Shown: one piece after another, positions 5,785 through 5,917 of the stretch
How the letters are laid out: each line of letters starts with the position of its first letter
Numbering within the stretch: the stretch's first letter is position 1
Assembly: GCA_041736255.1 (NCBI GenBank)
Contig: JBGSTZ010000136.1
Coordinates: 1 to 5,917 of the forward strand
From: AVCC01 sp041736255
GTDB lineage: Bacteria; Pseudomonadota; Gammaproteobacteria; Burkholderiales; Burkholderiaceae_D
Direction of reading: 5' to 3'
DNA length: 5,917 bases
Program-made: the position numbers and the translations under genes
Notes under the pieces: generated by a model
Told to the model about the DNA's origin: nothing
Seen by the model: the letters and a program-made list of their open reading frames with translations, nothing else
Database searches by the model: none

Positions 5785-5917
5785 TTACGCAGCCTGCAGA
5801 GCCTGTAGTTCGGCATAGGCCTGTCGGGTTGCTTTGATGAAGAGTTTTGCCCTTATCGCGAAATGGTTTGTTTTGAGCTTTATATTCAGGCACTCCAATT
5901 TGAATACGGCATAAATT
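5785..5917 (-). CDS. Partial leftward gene, C-terminus only, possibly a transposase
   Basis: A leftward frame is open from the window edge to a TAA at 5787-5785, giving the last 43 residues. The peptide has the look of a real protein end: a basic segment (KLECLNIKLKTNHFAIRAKL, about residues 6-25 of the fragment) followed by an alanine- and glutamine-rich amphipathic helix ending RQAYAELQALQAA. The pattern of lysines around 'NHFAxRxKL' followed by a helical tail resembles, from memory, the C-termini of some DDE-type insertion-sequence transposases. No catalytic residue is inside the window, so this is unproven and no IS family is assigned. It converges on rbgA with 86 bp between the two stop codons. 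The rest of the gene lies beyond the right edge. Confidence 0.5.
   Translation of the reverse strand, partial: IYAVFKLECLNIKLKTNHFAIRAKLFIKATRQAYAELQALQAA

Overview
The window looks like chromosomal DNA of a betaproteobacterium, most likely Burkholderiales and perhaps Oxalobacteraceae (Herminiimonas/Herbaspirillum-like). That is an inference from protein character: a CysM-type cysteine synthase, a MltB without a lipobox, a class II-like histone-deacetylase-fold protein, and an RbgA/YlqF GTPase in an otherwise Gram-negative setting. No rRNA or other phylogenetic marker is present to prove it.

Layout, left to right. Positions 1-225 are the leader of cysM, with two RNA-hairpin-like inverted repeats and no convincing gene. 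cysM (226-1128, +) is complete and ends just before an 11-bp stem-loop. Next, on the minus strand, is a small orphan helix-turn-helix protein (1204-1527). It is followed by about 510 bp of AT-rich DNA (1528-2040) with small open frames, one of which has a good Shine-Dalgarno sequence, and a pair of back-to-back promoter-like elements built on one inverted repeat. mltB (2041-3153, -) encodes a secreted lytic transglycosylase. A second AT-rich gap of about 610 bp (3154-3763) holds a good mltB promoter candidate and otherwise little that I can support. Two rightward genes follow: a histone-deacetylase-family amidohydrolase (3764-4711) and, 57 bp later, an rbgA/ylqF-like circularly permuted GTPase (4769-5698). 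After a short AT-rich spacer with an inverted repeat, the window ends inside the 3' end of a leftward gene (5785-5917). Its basic C-terminus resembles the tail of a DDE transposase, so the right edge may be an insertion sequence.

The genes do not form one pathway. They cover cysteine biosynthesis, murein turnover, small-molecule or protein deacetylation and large-subunit ribosome assembly, and the direction of transcription changes several times. The core genes are conventional and intact. The less ordinary parts are the small HTH protein with its AT-rich surroundings, the shared-palindrome promoter pair, and the possible insertion sequence at the right edge. I did not find convincing evidence for a new multi-gene system.
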